Shown: one piece after another, positions 43,783 to 54,775 of the stretch | Layout: every line of letters starts with the position of its first letter | Numbering within the stretch: the stretch's first letter is position 1 | NCBI GenBank assembly: GCA_020796225.1 | Contig: CM036754.1 | Location: 44,266,420-44,330,419 of the forward strand | Length of the DNA: 64,000 nucleotides | Source of the DNA: Arion vulgaris | Taxonomy: Eukaryota > Mollusca > Gastropoda > Stylommatophora > Arionidae | Direction of reading: 5' to 3' | Notes under the pieces: generated by a model | Seen by the model: the letters and a program-made list of their open reading frames with translations, nothing else | The model's database searches: none | What the model was told of the DNA's origin: nothing | Program-made: the position numbers and the translations under genes

Positions 43783-45707
43783 ATCAGCAAAGTCAAAATA
43801 CTTCTAAGGAAAACCCATTCAACAAGAAGACCACCCAAACCCAAAGTCAGCGTCACCAAAATGGGGATGACAGAGAATAGAAGACTTTCAGAAGGCGTTT
43901 ACTGCTCTGTATGAGAATGAAATTGGAGAATGTAGCGTAGACAAAAAGTGAAACATTCTAAAATCTAACATCTATGACTATGCCATTGATTCCTTTGGCA
44001 CCAGAAATTCTCAACAAAGACTGGGTGGAACAAAATGAGATAACCCTCAGCCCTCTACTTGAGGAAAAGAAAAGAGCCCTAATAAATTACAAAAAGAAAC
44101 CTTCGCAAAGTTCACAGGACCATCTTCGGCACACAAAATCCGTGTTGCAACGAGAGTCAAGGAGGTGTGCAAATGAATACTGGTCAAATCTATGTTCTGC
44201 GATACAAAATGCTGCAGATATGGGCAACACCAAGGCAATGTACGAAAATATCAGAGTAGCTCTGGGACCAAACATAACAAAAATTGCACCACTAAGATCA
44301 GAAACAGGTGAGCCAATAACAGATATGACCAAACAGCTCGAAAGATGGGTGGAACACTATTCCAATCTTTACTCTGTGGAGAAACCAGCACACCCAGTCC
44401 TCGATCAGATCATGCCGAAACATCAGAACTAACCAGCTGGATACCGAACCTACAGAGTTGAACTTTCCAAGCAATCAACAAACTTTCAAATGGCAAGGCA
44501 TCATGACTAGACAACATTCCTGCAGAAATCCTCAAATATAATAAGGATGTCCTCCTGCCCTACACTCTCCTTATTCAGTGCTGAGAGAGGGCATTTCCTC
44601 ATGACATGGGATGCAAGATAGTGACACTATAAAAACAAAGGGGATAAGGGTTGTAATAATTCAGAGGCATCTCCTTTTAAGTGTCACATGCAAGGCTTTG
44701 CACTAGTCCTTTCAAAACGAATACATAAACTAGCAGAGCCTGTTCTCCCAGAGTCACAATGTGGATTCAGAGCTGGACGGTCAACAACTGACATGATATT
44801 TACCCTTCGACAGTTACAAGAGAAGTGCAGAGAGCAGAGTAAGCCTTTATGCATTGCTTTCGTGGATCTGACTAAGGCATTTGACACAGTCAGCAGGCCA
44901 AGTCTTTATAAAATACTCAAGCATATTGACTGTCCCCCAAGGTTGCTCCAGTTGATTGTCTCCTTCCATGAAGGCATGAAGCCAGCATACAGTTCGATGG
45001 CAGCATCTGATAGTTTCGAGGTTAAGAGTGGAGTCAAGCAGGGTTGTGTCCTTGCCCCACTTTCTTTGGCATCTTCTTGCAGTACTTTTGAACCATGCCT
45101 TCGAGGACGCTGATGGTGATGTTTTCATCCGAAACTAGATCTGATTGTTCACTCTTTAACTTGGCTCGCTTAAGAGTCAAGACAAAACAAAGGAAATTCT
45201 TCTCAAGGACCTCCTTTTCGCTGACGATGCTGCCTTAGTCGCCACAGTGAGACTACGCAGCAATGCTAATCAATAAATTGTCCGGCATGCGACTATTTTC
45301 TCTGACTATCAGTGTCTCCAAAACAGTTGTACTATGTCAAGGAGGTAACAACAAATATCACTTAAATGGACCACCTAACGCCAGTTCAAAATTTTGCTAT
45401 CTCGGGTCCATGGTCACTGCCAGCCTTTCTCTTGACGAAGAAATCAACGCTCGTGTAGGGAGTGCGACTACTACATTCGGCAAACTATCAAAGCGAGCGT
45501 GGACAACACAAAACTGACATTGCAGACGAAGATTCAAATATATCGAGCCTGTGTAATTAGTTCTTTACAATATGGCTCAGAAACATGAACAGCCTACACG
45601 AGAGGGACTTAACATCTTTCCCCTTCGATGTCTCGCAAGATTATGAACATCAGGTGGTACGACAAGATAACCAACTCTGAAGTACTGCAACGTGCAAACC
45701 TGCCTTA

Positions 45708-45815
45708 CATCATGGGCATGCTCAGCAGTAGACGACTAAGATGGTTGGGGCATGTGAGAAACATCATGGGCATGCTCAGCAGTAGACGACTAAGATGGTT
45801 GGGGCATGTGAGAAG
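45708..45815. repeat. 54-bp in-frame tandem duplication in the LINE
   Basis: catcatgggcatgctcagca + gtagacgactaagatggttg + gggcatgtgagaaa occurs twice at 54-bp spacing. It duplicates the RRLRWLGHVR segment. Confidence 0.95.
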
Positions 45816-46604
45816 AATGGAAACTTGTCGCATACCAAAACAAATGTTGTTCTGTGAACTTTCGGAGGAAGAGGCACCAGGGCAGACCACTGCTCAGATA
45901 TAAAGATGTCTGCAAAGCCTCAATGAAAAACTTTTCTATAGGTCCCAGCACATGGGAAAGACTAGCTGATGACAGAGTTGTATGGAAAGCCAAATTGCGA
46001 AAGGGCGCAGTCTTTTGAGAAGAGACTTATGTATGAGTTGAACGACAAGAGAGAAAAGAGAAAATTCAGAAGTTGTCACAGTAAAACACTTGCCAATTGA
46101 CCGTCTGTAAAGACGAAAAAGGCCATATATATATAGATAGTACCGTCGCCACATCGAAGATTGTTTGCAAGGGCGTTCCATTAAGTTATGTCATTTACCT
46201 TGACAGCACACTCTGCCCTGTCAGGCTATTACGCATATCTTACTTCCTTTTCCCCCCTACCAATTTTGTGGTGTCATATTCTTTGGTACTGAATATGGTC
46301 TCCATGGATGCACATCAGTGATTACATATAATCTACACAACACATGAATTCTGAGTATCACGTATAAATCAATATAGATCGATGATCCACTGTATTGGTT
46401 GTAACTTTCAGGCGTCTACATGTTGTATTTTAAATCACACCAACCAACACTTGAATGTTTGTAGAGAGCAGATCCATTTCTTGTCAGTTGGAATTATATT
46501 TTGAGAAGTGTGTAATATGTCTTTCGATGGAGTTGTCATGCGTTGCTAAGATACCAAATCTTAATCTAAGGTGCAGTGAATGAGAAATGAGAAGTTAGTG
46601 AACA

Positions 46605-46680
46605 AGAGCTGATCAAGACTCTACACCACCTGCAAGTGGTGGTCCTGAAAACAAGCTGCATCTCTGCCGTCTAGCTAAGT
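46605..46680 (+). repeat. Retroposon head module (weak copy)
   Basis: 'gagctgatcaagactctaca', 'gtggtggtcctg' and 'gtctagctaagtaagtag' parallel 59745-59880 and 7590-7690. From 46081 to 46604 no other feature is seen. Confidence 0.45.
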
Positions 46681-46849
46681 AAGTAGTGATTGAAGAGAGA
46701 AGGCAAACTTGGTGGCCGCCGATAGAAAAGTTGATAACACTGCGCTAGTGAACCAGTGACATGGGAGTTTCGGTGTTCGATGCAGGCTTGGCCCCAAAAC
46801 ATAAAAGATATGCACACGATACACGGTTGGATTAAGGAGACTCTGATCC

Positions 46850-46995
46850 TTTACTTGGGGGATATAAATGACACGGACCCCTGAAGTGAGAGTAAGGCTC
46901 GCCTGAATGGTAAGGGACACTGGTGGTATGGAAAACAAGTCTTCATGCAAAAAGCAGTCAGAAACACCATGTCTAAGCCTGACTTAATAGCAGAC
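46850..46995 (+). mobile_element. SINE-H-type dispersed repeat
   Basis: 'cttgggggatataaatgaca', 'cctgaagtgagagtaaggct', 'cgcctgaatggtaagggaca' and 'aatagcagacga'; collinear with 51345 and 54622. Confidence 0.72.
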
Positions 46996-47032
46996 GAACA
47001 CAAAAAATGGAGGCCTTGAGTGTCTAGTCTCA

Positions 47033-47527
47033 CACATTAATTGATAAGGCAGTGGTCGTGTACGCTTGCAAAGTGGCACATTAATTGATAAGGTAGTGGT
47101 CGTGTACGCTTGCAAAGTGGCACATTAATTTGATAAGGTAGTGGTCGTGTACGCTTGCAAAGTGGCACATTAATTGATAAGGCAGGTGTGTACGTGAGTC
47201 ACAGTAATTGATAAGGCAGTGTCTGTACGCAAAGTGGCACATTAATTGATAAGGCAGTGGTCGTGTACGCTTGCAAAGTGGCACATTAATTGATAAGGCA
47301 GTGGTCGACGCTCAAGTGCTAATTTGATGTGTGTCGTACTTAAGTGGCACATTAATTGATAAGGCAGTGGTCGTGTACGCTTGCAAAGTGGCACATTAAT
47401 TTGATAAGGCAGTGGTCGTGTACGCTTGCAAAGTGGCACATTAATTTGATAAGGCAGTGGTCGTGTACGCTTGCAAAGTGGCACATTAAATTGATAAGGT
47501 AGTGGTCGTATACGCTTGCAAAGTGGA
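47033..47527. repeat. 44-bp tandem repeat, about 11 copies
   Basis: The unit is cacattaattgataaggcag + tggtcgtgtacgcttgcaaa + gtgg. Copies at about 47180-47345 contain many small deletions; the others are clean. Confidence 0.96.
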
Positions 47528-47826
47528 ACTCGAATTTTACTTCTTAAAACATAAACAAATGTAAAAGAACAGAAAATTGGGAATAAATAGTGACCTTATT
47601 TGAAAAGCATAAAATATATTAATATCTAAGCAAATAACAAACACACAGAAACTGAGAATCTTTAAGAAAAATCTAGTGTTACATGTACTACGCATTTTTG
47701 TATGCGACGGAAACATGGACAATAAACACACAGCTGAAAAAAGACAGAGTAGACGCTATCAAGATGTGGATGTACGCCAGTGTCGGGAGAATATCGTAAC
47801 AGAAAACTATCGTAAAACATTCATCA

Positions 47827-48565
47827 TCATCATTGGCTTCTTTGTCTCAGGAGACAATAGGTCTTGCGTCACGTAGTATGTTCTGCGCTGTAATGGCCTA
47901 TTCTGGAGTGGCAATCCTTGCCACAGTTGCTGCAGGTAAAACTGGAGACTAGAGCTGATACATAGGATGTTCTATCTGCTCTCTGTGCTCTCTTTTGCCT
48001 CCACATGTGGTTCTGTTTTTCTTCTTTTCATTTTGAGCCGCCTCTAACTGCTGCTCGCCATGCTTGCCTGTCTTTGGCCAGCCGCTCCCAGTGTTTTTGT
48101 CTATGCCGCATGAAATTAGATCACGCTTGCAGGTGTCAATGAAGCGTAATAATGGCGCCCATGCTGTCTAGCACCAGATGCGAGTTGACCATATAGAATA
48201 TTCTTTGGGATTCTATCATCGCTCACACGATACACGTGTCCCAGCCATCTCAGACCTCACTGACTTAGTAAGGTGTACATGCTTGGAATGCCAGCACTGT
48301 CCAGGACTTCTATATTGGAGATGTGGTCTTGCCATCGGATGTTGTGTATTCGCCTGAGACAGCGCATGTGGAAGGTGTTTAGGCGATGTTCTTGTCTAGC
48401 ATATGTGATCCATGTCTCACTACCATACAGTAGAGTGCTGAGAGCACAATCCTTATATACTTTTGTTTTCTTGTGAGTGCCCTGTTTTCCCATACACGCT
48501 TTGCTAATTTAAACATAGCAGTGGAGGCCTTCCCAATGCGACCATTAATTTCATCATCGAGAGAG
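47827..48565 (-). mobile_element. LINE RT C-terminus with terminal zinc finger, degraded
   Basis: The minus strand reads 'LYGSETWITYARQEHRLNTF', HMRCLRRIHNIRWQDHISNI, then the RLRWLGHV-type segment, the KHWERLAKDRQAWRA-type segment, and near 47910-47935 TCSNCGKDCHSRIG, a short Cys/His finger at the C-terminus. It ends at a TCATCATCAT terminus at 47827. Same family as 55168-55715. Confidence 0.88.
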
Positions 48566-48889
48566 AGAAGTTGCTGATGATGACAGAGCCAAAGTATAAG
48601 TTAAAAAAAAAAAAATTACTGCAACAATTAGAAGGGAATAGAAGTACTCAAAGAAATAAAAGACAAATACGGTATTTTTCAGTAAAAAACATATCTAGCG
48701 CCATGTTTTTGAGGAACAGTTGAGGGTAGAAAGAACACTGAGAAGATATAGCTGTGTTTGGGAGATGAACATCAAGAGATGGACAAGAAGTAATCTATCA
48801 GAGCGTACCATTATAGAAAAAAAAAAAAAATATGCAAGAAATCCATTTCAAGACAACTTTTGATGTGGAGACGGCACAGATTGGTGATG

Positions 48890-49195
48890 ATTTTTTAATT
48901 ATGACTACTTAACGAAACAAAAAAAAGTGACTACTTAACGAAACAAAAAAATAATGACAATTTTAAGAAAGAATAAATATTGGTCAATCCGTGAAACAAT
49001 AGAGAATTTCAGCGACGAAACAATAAATAGTGACTGATTGACGAAACAATCAATAATTACTAATCCAAGTTACAATAAATAGTGACAAATTCGAGAAACA
49101 ATAAATAATTATAGGAAAACAACTAGTTATTTTAGTACCCATGGCAATAAATAGTTACTTTATTTCACGAAACAATAAACGGCTGACTAAATCCG
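48890..49195. repeat. Degenerate ~28-35-bp repeats
   Basis: Recurrent 'acgaaacaataaatagtgac' in increasingly altered form (about 9 times). Before it (48566-48889) and after it (49196-49687) lies AT-rich sequence with no recognised feature. Confidence 0.65.
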
Positions 49196-49687
49196 CAAAA
49201 TGTAAATTGTATATTGGCTAACTATATATTTAACGGAAACTTCCCATTTACTTTTATATGCAAAACTACGTTTGAACGTATACAAGAATTTTGATAAATA
49301 TTGCAGAAAAATGACAGTGTCATTGTTGTGGATACTCGTGCCGTACTATTTTTATTTGTTTATTTAATTGTGCATTTCTCGCCGATCCCGTACTAGTACT
49401 GGTTAGAAATCATTTGATCGAAACATCGACTTTTTGTCTGTTCTTTGTAGTACCGCCATAATTCGTTATTATTTTTTTTAATCTTCCAGTTTCACTATGG
49501 ATTAACATACTGAAATGAGATTTTGTATAATTTTAAATTATCAGCTATAATTTTGATAAAATTTTACATTTGGTTGATTTCGGAGACAAAGGCGTGCAGT
49601 TTGACACCCAGTTTGTGATAGGTTTGGTGCAAGCCATGATCTGAAGTGGGTTTGAAGAGTGAAAACAGAGCATGGTAGAAAGACGAA

Positions 49688-49699
49688 TGACGTCATTGG
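49688..49699. promoter_or_regulatory. CRE plus inverted CCAAT box in the MTA promoter
   Basis: TGACGTCA, a perfect CREB/ATF palindrome, lies at 49688-49695 and overlaps ATTGG (inverted CCAAT, 49695-49699). The pair is about 170 bp upstream of the MTA start codon in non-repetitive sequence. No TATA box is evident nearby. Motif recognition only; activity is inferred. Confidence 0.55.
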
Positions 49700-49734
49700 T
49701 GAAATAAAGAGGAAGACAGTAGTAGGTCCGAGAA

Positions 49735-49890
49735 ATGGCGACTCCGCGATCAGTCTCATTGGGGGTGATTGGGGTTGGACTAACGGCTCTATCACACTTG
49801 ATCACTTCATCCGTACAGTTTTGTCCAAGTGATTTATTTAAAACTGGTCATATTGCTTATCTATGCAAAAATGTCGGCAAATATGTATAG
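49735..49890 (+). other. 51-codon upstream ORF overlapping the MTA start
   Basis: The ATG at 49735 has a good context (gagaaATGGCG). The frame (MATPRSVSLGVIGVGLTALS, then 31 more residues) stops at 49888-49890, overlapping the MTA start at 49871 in another frame. It could be a regulatory uORF if transcription starts upstream of 49735, or irrelevant if the start site is downstream. No homology recognised for the peptide. Confidence 0.4.
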
Positions 49891-49898
49891 AGTTGGAG
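49871..49898 (+). CDS. MTA: MTA-family gene, first coding exon
   Basis: ATG TCG GCA AAT ATG TAT AGA GTT GGA G encodes MSANMYRVG and leaves one base for the next codon. A consensus donor (GAG|GTAAGT) follows at 49899. MTA1/2/3 proteins start with the near-identical peptide (MAANMYRVG), which opens their BAH domain. MTA proteins are core subunits of the NuRD chromatin remodelling and deacetylase complex, where they scaffold HDAC1/2. Exon 2 is at 61600-61667; joined, the two give 32 codons with the length and spacing of vertebrate MTA. The remaining exons (rest of BAH, ELM2, SANT, GATA zinc finger) lie beyond the right edge. The paralogue cannot be decided; invertebrates usually have one. Confidence 0.9.
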
Positions 49899-51344
49899 GT
49901 AAGTCAATTTTTTCGATTGTGTTGATTGAAAGAGGAAAGTAGAGTGCATGCCTCACAAACCAAACTGTACCGCGCATTGATATTTTTACAACTTTTTAGG
50001 GCTTATTTGACATGTAAGGACATTCTGAAGTTTTGAAAAGTTGGATACTGTTATAGATAATAGTATATTTGTTTTTAAAATTGTATCAGTTAATTCCTAA
50101 AGTTTATTGTTCAGTGTTTTTTTCCCTTCTTAAGATTCAATTTCGCGCGCATTCATATAGGCGTGGTACGGTTACTGATCGCTTCGATTTTTGTACAATC
50201 AATAACTCAAAAACTCTCTGTCAAACATTACAATTTTTTTCAACTTTCTTTCACTTTGATCTATAAAGTACCAATCGGTACTAATTTGAGTGTCTGAATG
50301 TGTTAAATTTTGTATTTCGAAGTGTGTGCATGTGTGGGGACTATATGTCGATGAAGATAACAATGTCGTCGCCGACTTGAATCATTTTCGAGAGAGAGAG
50401 AAATGGGGACAAGAAAATAAAGGGTGGCTGATAGTAGTAATTGAAGACTTAATTTGATAACTTTGCATCCAAAAAGACAACCATAAATACAATCCTACAG
50501 TTGATACAAATATGAATGTGTTGAATGTCACCCATGCATGCGTGAATGAGTGCAGTGTCAGTGTGTGTGTTGACGATACCAACTTCAAACCTCGCTTAGC
50601 CCAAATGGGGCCAGCCTCACGAGTTTTGTTAGTTCACGAACGGTGCTTTGTTAAGTAAAATAATATAGAGTTGGTAACTAAAATTACTCAAATATACAAA
50701 GTAAATTGACAAATTGTTATTTAGCAAATTTGATATAATAATTTGACAATCAACCTCAAAATATAATTAACACACACATTTACAACATGTATGTTCACCA
50801 TCATCGCATAAATCATTTACAAGAAAAGTATTGCAGAACTACACTAGTCTACAAAGGACAATGGGGTCATACAACAAACCAGCTCACCATGGACAAATAA
50901 ATGTCCTTCTGAGCTAAACTATAGCATTTGATCATTTAAAAACGAGTATTCAATGAGAACTGCAAACACTCCACACAACACATCTTAAAGCAGACATTGG
51001 AGCCACAGGCAACGAAAATGCTCATACATCGCAGTGACACACACACAACATCCAGGTTATCCGACTGACTGACACAAAATCACTGTGACATGCATTTAAA
51101 GATTAAAAAATCAGCGTTGTGAATGAACTTGCGTCCTCTTTACTGCAGTACAGTGCCATCACCAAAGAAACATTGCAATGAATCCCAGCCCACTATGGCA
51201 TAATAGGAAATGGAAATGACCTCTTGACAAAGTTGGGTGAATACTGTAAGAAATGAAAAAGAATATCTGATATAATGAATCATGCAGAATTTTTTAGAAA
51301 TGTACACAACTGCAGGTCCCAACCACCAAATGTCGCATAAAGAA
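49899..51344 (+). other. MTA intron 1, 5' part, unique sequence
   Basis: AT-rich and free of recognised repeats, unlike the rest of the intron. Promoter-proximal control elements would be expected here, but none is identifiable by eye. A short GA run lies near 50390. Confidence 0.6.
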
Positions 51345-51490
51345 TAAACTATCCTCCGTCTACCTCGGAAGAGTAAGGCTCACCTAAATGGTGAGGGACA
51401 CTGGTGATAAGTAAAGCAAGCCTCCGCGCAAAACTCAGCCAGAGGCGCAATGACCGTCTGAATTCATAGTGGGCGGCGGAGAATCCTCCG
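51345..51490 (+). mobile_element. SINE-H-type dispersed repeat
   Basis: 'gaagagtaaggctcacctaa', 'atggtgagggacactggtga', 'agcaagcctccgcgcaaaac', 'agccagaggcgcaatgaccg' and 'attcatagtgggcgg'. Collinear with the other SINE-H copies. Confidence 0.75.
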
Positions 51491-51945
51491 GCTATAGAAC
51501 TGATTGGGAATTCATACGTACAGGAAACTAAACATTGGTGAGACAGGCGTGTTGACTGAGCCAAGAAACTAAAGTGCACATCCTACGTGCATGTTGGCAA
51601 ACTGGGAGAAAATAGTCTAACCGAGATGGTGCTACTTCTGAACCTGAGGAGTTCTATTGATCAATTGAAGCTGTTGGTGCTGGGATCTGATAACTGACAG
51701 AACAAGGAAAAAGAAAATGTCATGCTGAATGCATCCTTCATGCATGTGGACTCTACAGGAAAGACTGGGAGAAAATGTGATCATCCAAGACTATGCTACT
51801 TCCAAACCTGAGAGTTTGTATGGATTACCTGTAATATTGCAAGAGCTGGGATTAAAGATTAGAGGGGCTAGAAAAGAACAGCACAACAGGTATATGAGTA
51901 GCCTCATCAATCCAAATTGAACTGGTACTGTTAGTCTTTGAATCA

Positions 51946-52175
51946 CCGGTGTGTTGCCGGGGCTCTCGGGAGCAAGATGCTGTACCTACTGCATGTCATA
52001 AGAGGCATCTGAGGTAGGGGCCTAGGAAGCTACCCTAGTAAATAAAAAGGTTTGCAGAAATCGGATGTGCTTGTAGGTGCGTAACTGGCACAACATACTA
52101 TCGCTCTTAAGCTGAGATCACATACAAATCACATAGAGTGGTTAACAAGTGGTTGATATGGAGCGTTCTAGGAAG
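51946..52175 (+). mobile_element. SINE-A, near full length
   Basis: Head 'ggtgtgttgccggggctctc'; core shortened (ctgcatgtcataagaggcat); then 'cctaggaagctaccctagta', 'gcagaaatcggatgtgct' and 'aagtggttgatatggagcgt'. The GAA tail is eroded. Confidence 0.92.
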
Positions 52176-52527
52176 TCTCTGAATGCTGTTGGAGATATTG
52201 CACAGATCGGAGCACCTATGAACATGTCCTGTGTGTAATGAAGATATTCCAAACTGAAACCTGTAATGAATGATTGCAGTTCATTGAAGCTATTGGTGCT
52301 GTGATCTCTCAATCACCGCCTAGACCGATGTACCAGATTTCCCCATAAATTTTATTGATGTGGAAATCTGATTCATGCAGCCTTAGCATTGGTGTGTTTT
52401 CGTCACATCTTCAGCACCATTTGGAGCTTTGGTGCTTATCCTTCGGCGATGTGTCCGGTTTCAGCCAGCGTTTACTGGGTTCGCTCTCCGTTAGCCTTTG
52501 GCTGTCCCCAGCCGACCTGCAAGGCAG

Positions 52528-52645
52528 CAGGTTGACTTCTACACATTTAGGACACTTGCATCCGATTTCAGGCAAACCTCAGTAGCCTCTTATGACGTGT
52601 GGCAGGTAGCAGTGGTTCTATTCTTTACACTCCAAATTTGGGCGG
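52528..52645 (-). mobile_element. SINE-B head half
   Basis: 'gacttctacacatttaggac', 'gcatccgatttcaggcaaac', 'cttatgacgtgtggcaggta' and 'tctattctttacactccaaa'. The tail half is missing at the left. The preceding 150 bp (52380-52527) is moderately GC-rich and unassigned. Confidence 0.85.
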
Positions 52646-52829
52646 TCACTGTGATCTGATAACTGACAGAGCAATGCACAAAGTGCATGTTAACTAACTG
52701 TATGAAATCACAATGCTCAAAAACAAAAAAGTTGTAGACACATGTAACTACTGATGGTTGTGCTGGAAATTCAATAGAAAATGGGAAAGGAGATGTAAAA
52801 TTAAAAATATCTACTCAATGACAGGTCGC

Positions 52830-52905
52830 CTGTGCCAGAACTTGCAAGGGGAGCAAAGAATAGTAACACTGCGAACTACATACAAGGCATGTCATAAAAT
52901 ACGAC
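52830..52905 (+). mobile_element. SINE-A head fragment
   Basis: 'cttgcaaggggagcaaagaa', 'tagtaacactgcgaactac', 'aaggcatgtcataaaatacg'. It breaks off after the core. Confidence 0.75.
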
Positions 52906-53039
52906 TATGGTGGGGTTTGACTTAGGGCTGGCTATCATATTCCCATAGAAAATTTTAGCCACAAAATCCAACCAACCATGAACAAGTGACATAAAAGTAA
53001 AATAACTGCCAACCAGGAGGAAAGGTAGCTCTTCTAGCA

Positions 53040-53330
53040 GAGGTATGAAGCGATGCAGAGAAAGCCTCAAGGAATCTGCACCACAGATTATTTTCATTTC
53101 ACTTAGAAAAAGCTCCAGAATTGGCAACTGGAATGTTAGAAGTATGTATGAAATGGAAAAGACAGCACAGGTTGCAAATACAAGTTTAGAGGCAGAGATC
53201 AACAATATAAAGAAGAGCTGGAGGGAGCTGCAGGTGATAGCTAGAGATAGGACGACTTGGCATGAGCCTATTCTCCAATCAGGGTTAAAATGGCATGAGA
53301 TAGAGAATAGCAGGTACCACTAGAAAGTGC
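53040..53330 (+). mobile_element. Internally deleted LINE derivative
   Basis: One open frame joins a LINE endonuclease N-terminus (SRIGNWNVRSMYEMEKTAQV at about 53110) to a LINE C-terminus (EAEINNIKKSWRELQVIARD, then RTTWHEPILQSGLKWHE). Everything between, some 800-900 residues in a normal LINE ORF, is absent. The frame stays open across the joint. This is either a non-autonomous LINE-derived element or a one-off deletion. Confidence 0.7.
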
Positions 53331-53354
53331 TGAAACAATTTGAAAGCTGATGAA

Positions 53355-53622
53355 CTGAGACAGACAGAAGTGGCGTAGAGGTTAGGTGCTCGTCTCGTGC
53401 CAAAGGTACCAGGTTCGCTCCCTCATGGAACCATCTGGATATTTTTTCCCGAGATCCTGATCTCAGTGTAGTTGAGATCGAGTTCCTAGTCCTATTGGAG
53501 AGGAATGATAAAACGCAGGTACCAAAGAGCACATAAAAGAACCTTTGGCAGTTCAAAATCGAGAAGAGTAGACTGAAAAGCCGCTGCCCTGGCAAAATTC
53601 ATTAGAAAAAAAATAAAAATAA
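53355..53622 (+). mobile_element. SINE-F, tRNA-derived, A-rich tail
   Basis: Head with A box 'agtggcgtagaggttaggtg' and B box 'ccaggttcgctccc'. Body 'gatcctgatctcagtgtagt', 'gatcgagttcctagtcctat', 'aaaagaacctttggcagttc', 'gccgctgccctggc'. Ends in A-rich DNA (gaaaaaaaaataaaaataaa). About 265 bp, typical of a tRNA-SINE. Confidence 0.88.
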
Positions 53623-53659
53623 AAATTCCTACAAAAATATCTTCACCATCTTCAAAATT

Positions 53660-53785
53660 ACACGGGACCTCGCGGTGCTATGGAGTTGTGCACTGCAGCT
53701 GAAATCTTCCTGAGTAAGAAAGAGATTGTAGCACACATGGTTACTCACTGAAGTGCAATGATGATGGTCCAATCAATCAAGATTG
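53660..53785 (+). repeat. Dispersed repeat D
   Basis: 'ctgaaatcttcctgagtaag', 'aaagagattgtagcac', 'gttactcactgaagtgcaat', 'ccaatcaatcaa'; matches 22723-22860. Confidence 0.65.
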
Positions 53786-54459
53786 AAAGAAATGTACAGC
53801 CTTCGTAGAGAAATAAGTTATGTTCACCAATGTTTCATCAGTAGTAGAAGCCATGAGGAGCCAAAATTGTAGTGTACTGTGTGCTCAGTTAGTCGTCCTG
53901 TAATGTTTGACCTGATGTTACAGAAAAAAAGTACAATTGAATGAATGCCATTCAATGGAACATTCCAGGAAATAAAGCTGACAATACAATTGTGTAGAGT
54001 TGTGTGGTTCTACAACAAGAGGGCATAGGACAACGTATGAAGTGGTGAAAACAATTATCAAAGCAACTCTTATGTGAAAGGGAGAAGACAAATAAAAGAT
54101 GTAATATCATAAACTCTCCTGAATTTTTGTCAACATCGTGAGGTGAAGCTGTAGTGAACCCTCCAGGGACCAATTTGGGCATTCTAATATGGAATATCTT
54201 TGTTGCCCATGCAGTCATTTCTCCTCCTCTCTAATCAGCTTAAATATTCAAGGGAAGAAGGTCGAATTTCCATTGATTTCCAACATGCCTGTTGGGGCTG
54301 ACAAACTTCATCTTCAGTAGAGAAATGTATGAATTCTTTATGTCCATGTTTTTGTATGACATTACACTATAAAAGATCCTGGAAGTTTGAAAAATGATTT
54401 TTTCTTGTCAACATTTTGAGACAGATATCAGAAATCCAAAGAAATAAGTGGTAGGTTAA

Positions 54460-54591
54460 CTCCTTTGTGGACCAAACGCCACGCTATGTGGCTTTGGGTT
54501 GACACCTTTACCAGGAGCCACACTAAAGTGCGTTTTTATTCGAAAAGAAAAGGCTTGTAAAAACATGGCTTTTGCCGTGGTCCACTAAGAG
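54460..54591. mobile_element. MITE flanked by TTAA
   Basis: TTAA at 54456-54459 and 54592-54595. Inverted ends ctcctttgtggacc (left) and ggtccactaagag (right). 132 bp, no coding. TTAA duplication is the signature of piggyBac-type transposition, so a non-autonomous relative is plausible. Confidence 0.62.
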
Positions 54592-54621
54592 TTAAAGTCA
54601 TAAATAGATCACTACTTGGGG

Positions 54622-54775
54622 AATCTAAACTATAAGTCACCTCTGAAGTTGGAGAAGGCTCGCCTGAATGGCAAGGGGCAATGATACTAATGAAAGTAAA
54701 CCTTCACACAAAAATCAATCAGAGGCGCCATGCCGGTCACCCTAACTACACCTGAATTTATAGCGGGCAAACAAT
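54622..54775 (+). mobile_element. SINE-H-type dispersed repeat
   Basis: 'cacctctgaagttggagaag', 'gctcgcctgaatggcaaggg', 'cttcacacaaaaatcaatca', 'gaggcgccatgccggtcacc', 'cctgaatttatagcgggc'. The best-preserved copy. From 54776 to 55167 nothing is recognised. Confidence 0.78.

Larger units (their letters stand above)
43090..46080 (+). pseudogene. APE-endonuclease/RT LINE, longest copy in the window, degraded
   Basis: Ordered domains in shifting frames. Endonuclease: GVGFAVHNIL near 43096, ERIISLRLNV, then 'ILGDLNARTGSDHQSWPVSG' at about 43308, RHRVSWCHARSGHWHQLDL, and HSADCDSDHALI. SINE-B interrupts after 'IISK'. Linker: 43974-44432, including RESRRCANEYWSNLCSAIQ. RT: QCGFRAGRSTTDM, AFVDLTKAFDTVSR, SGVKQGCVLAP (44688-45113), and the catalytic 'LFADDAALVAT' near 45213. 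Thumb and tail: 45263-46010, with KFCYLGSMVTASL and RRLRWLGHVRRM. Stops, frameshifts and an in-frame 54-bp duplication make it inactive. The SINE-free length of about 2.8 kb is close to a full ORF2. Confidence 0.92.
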
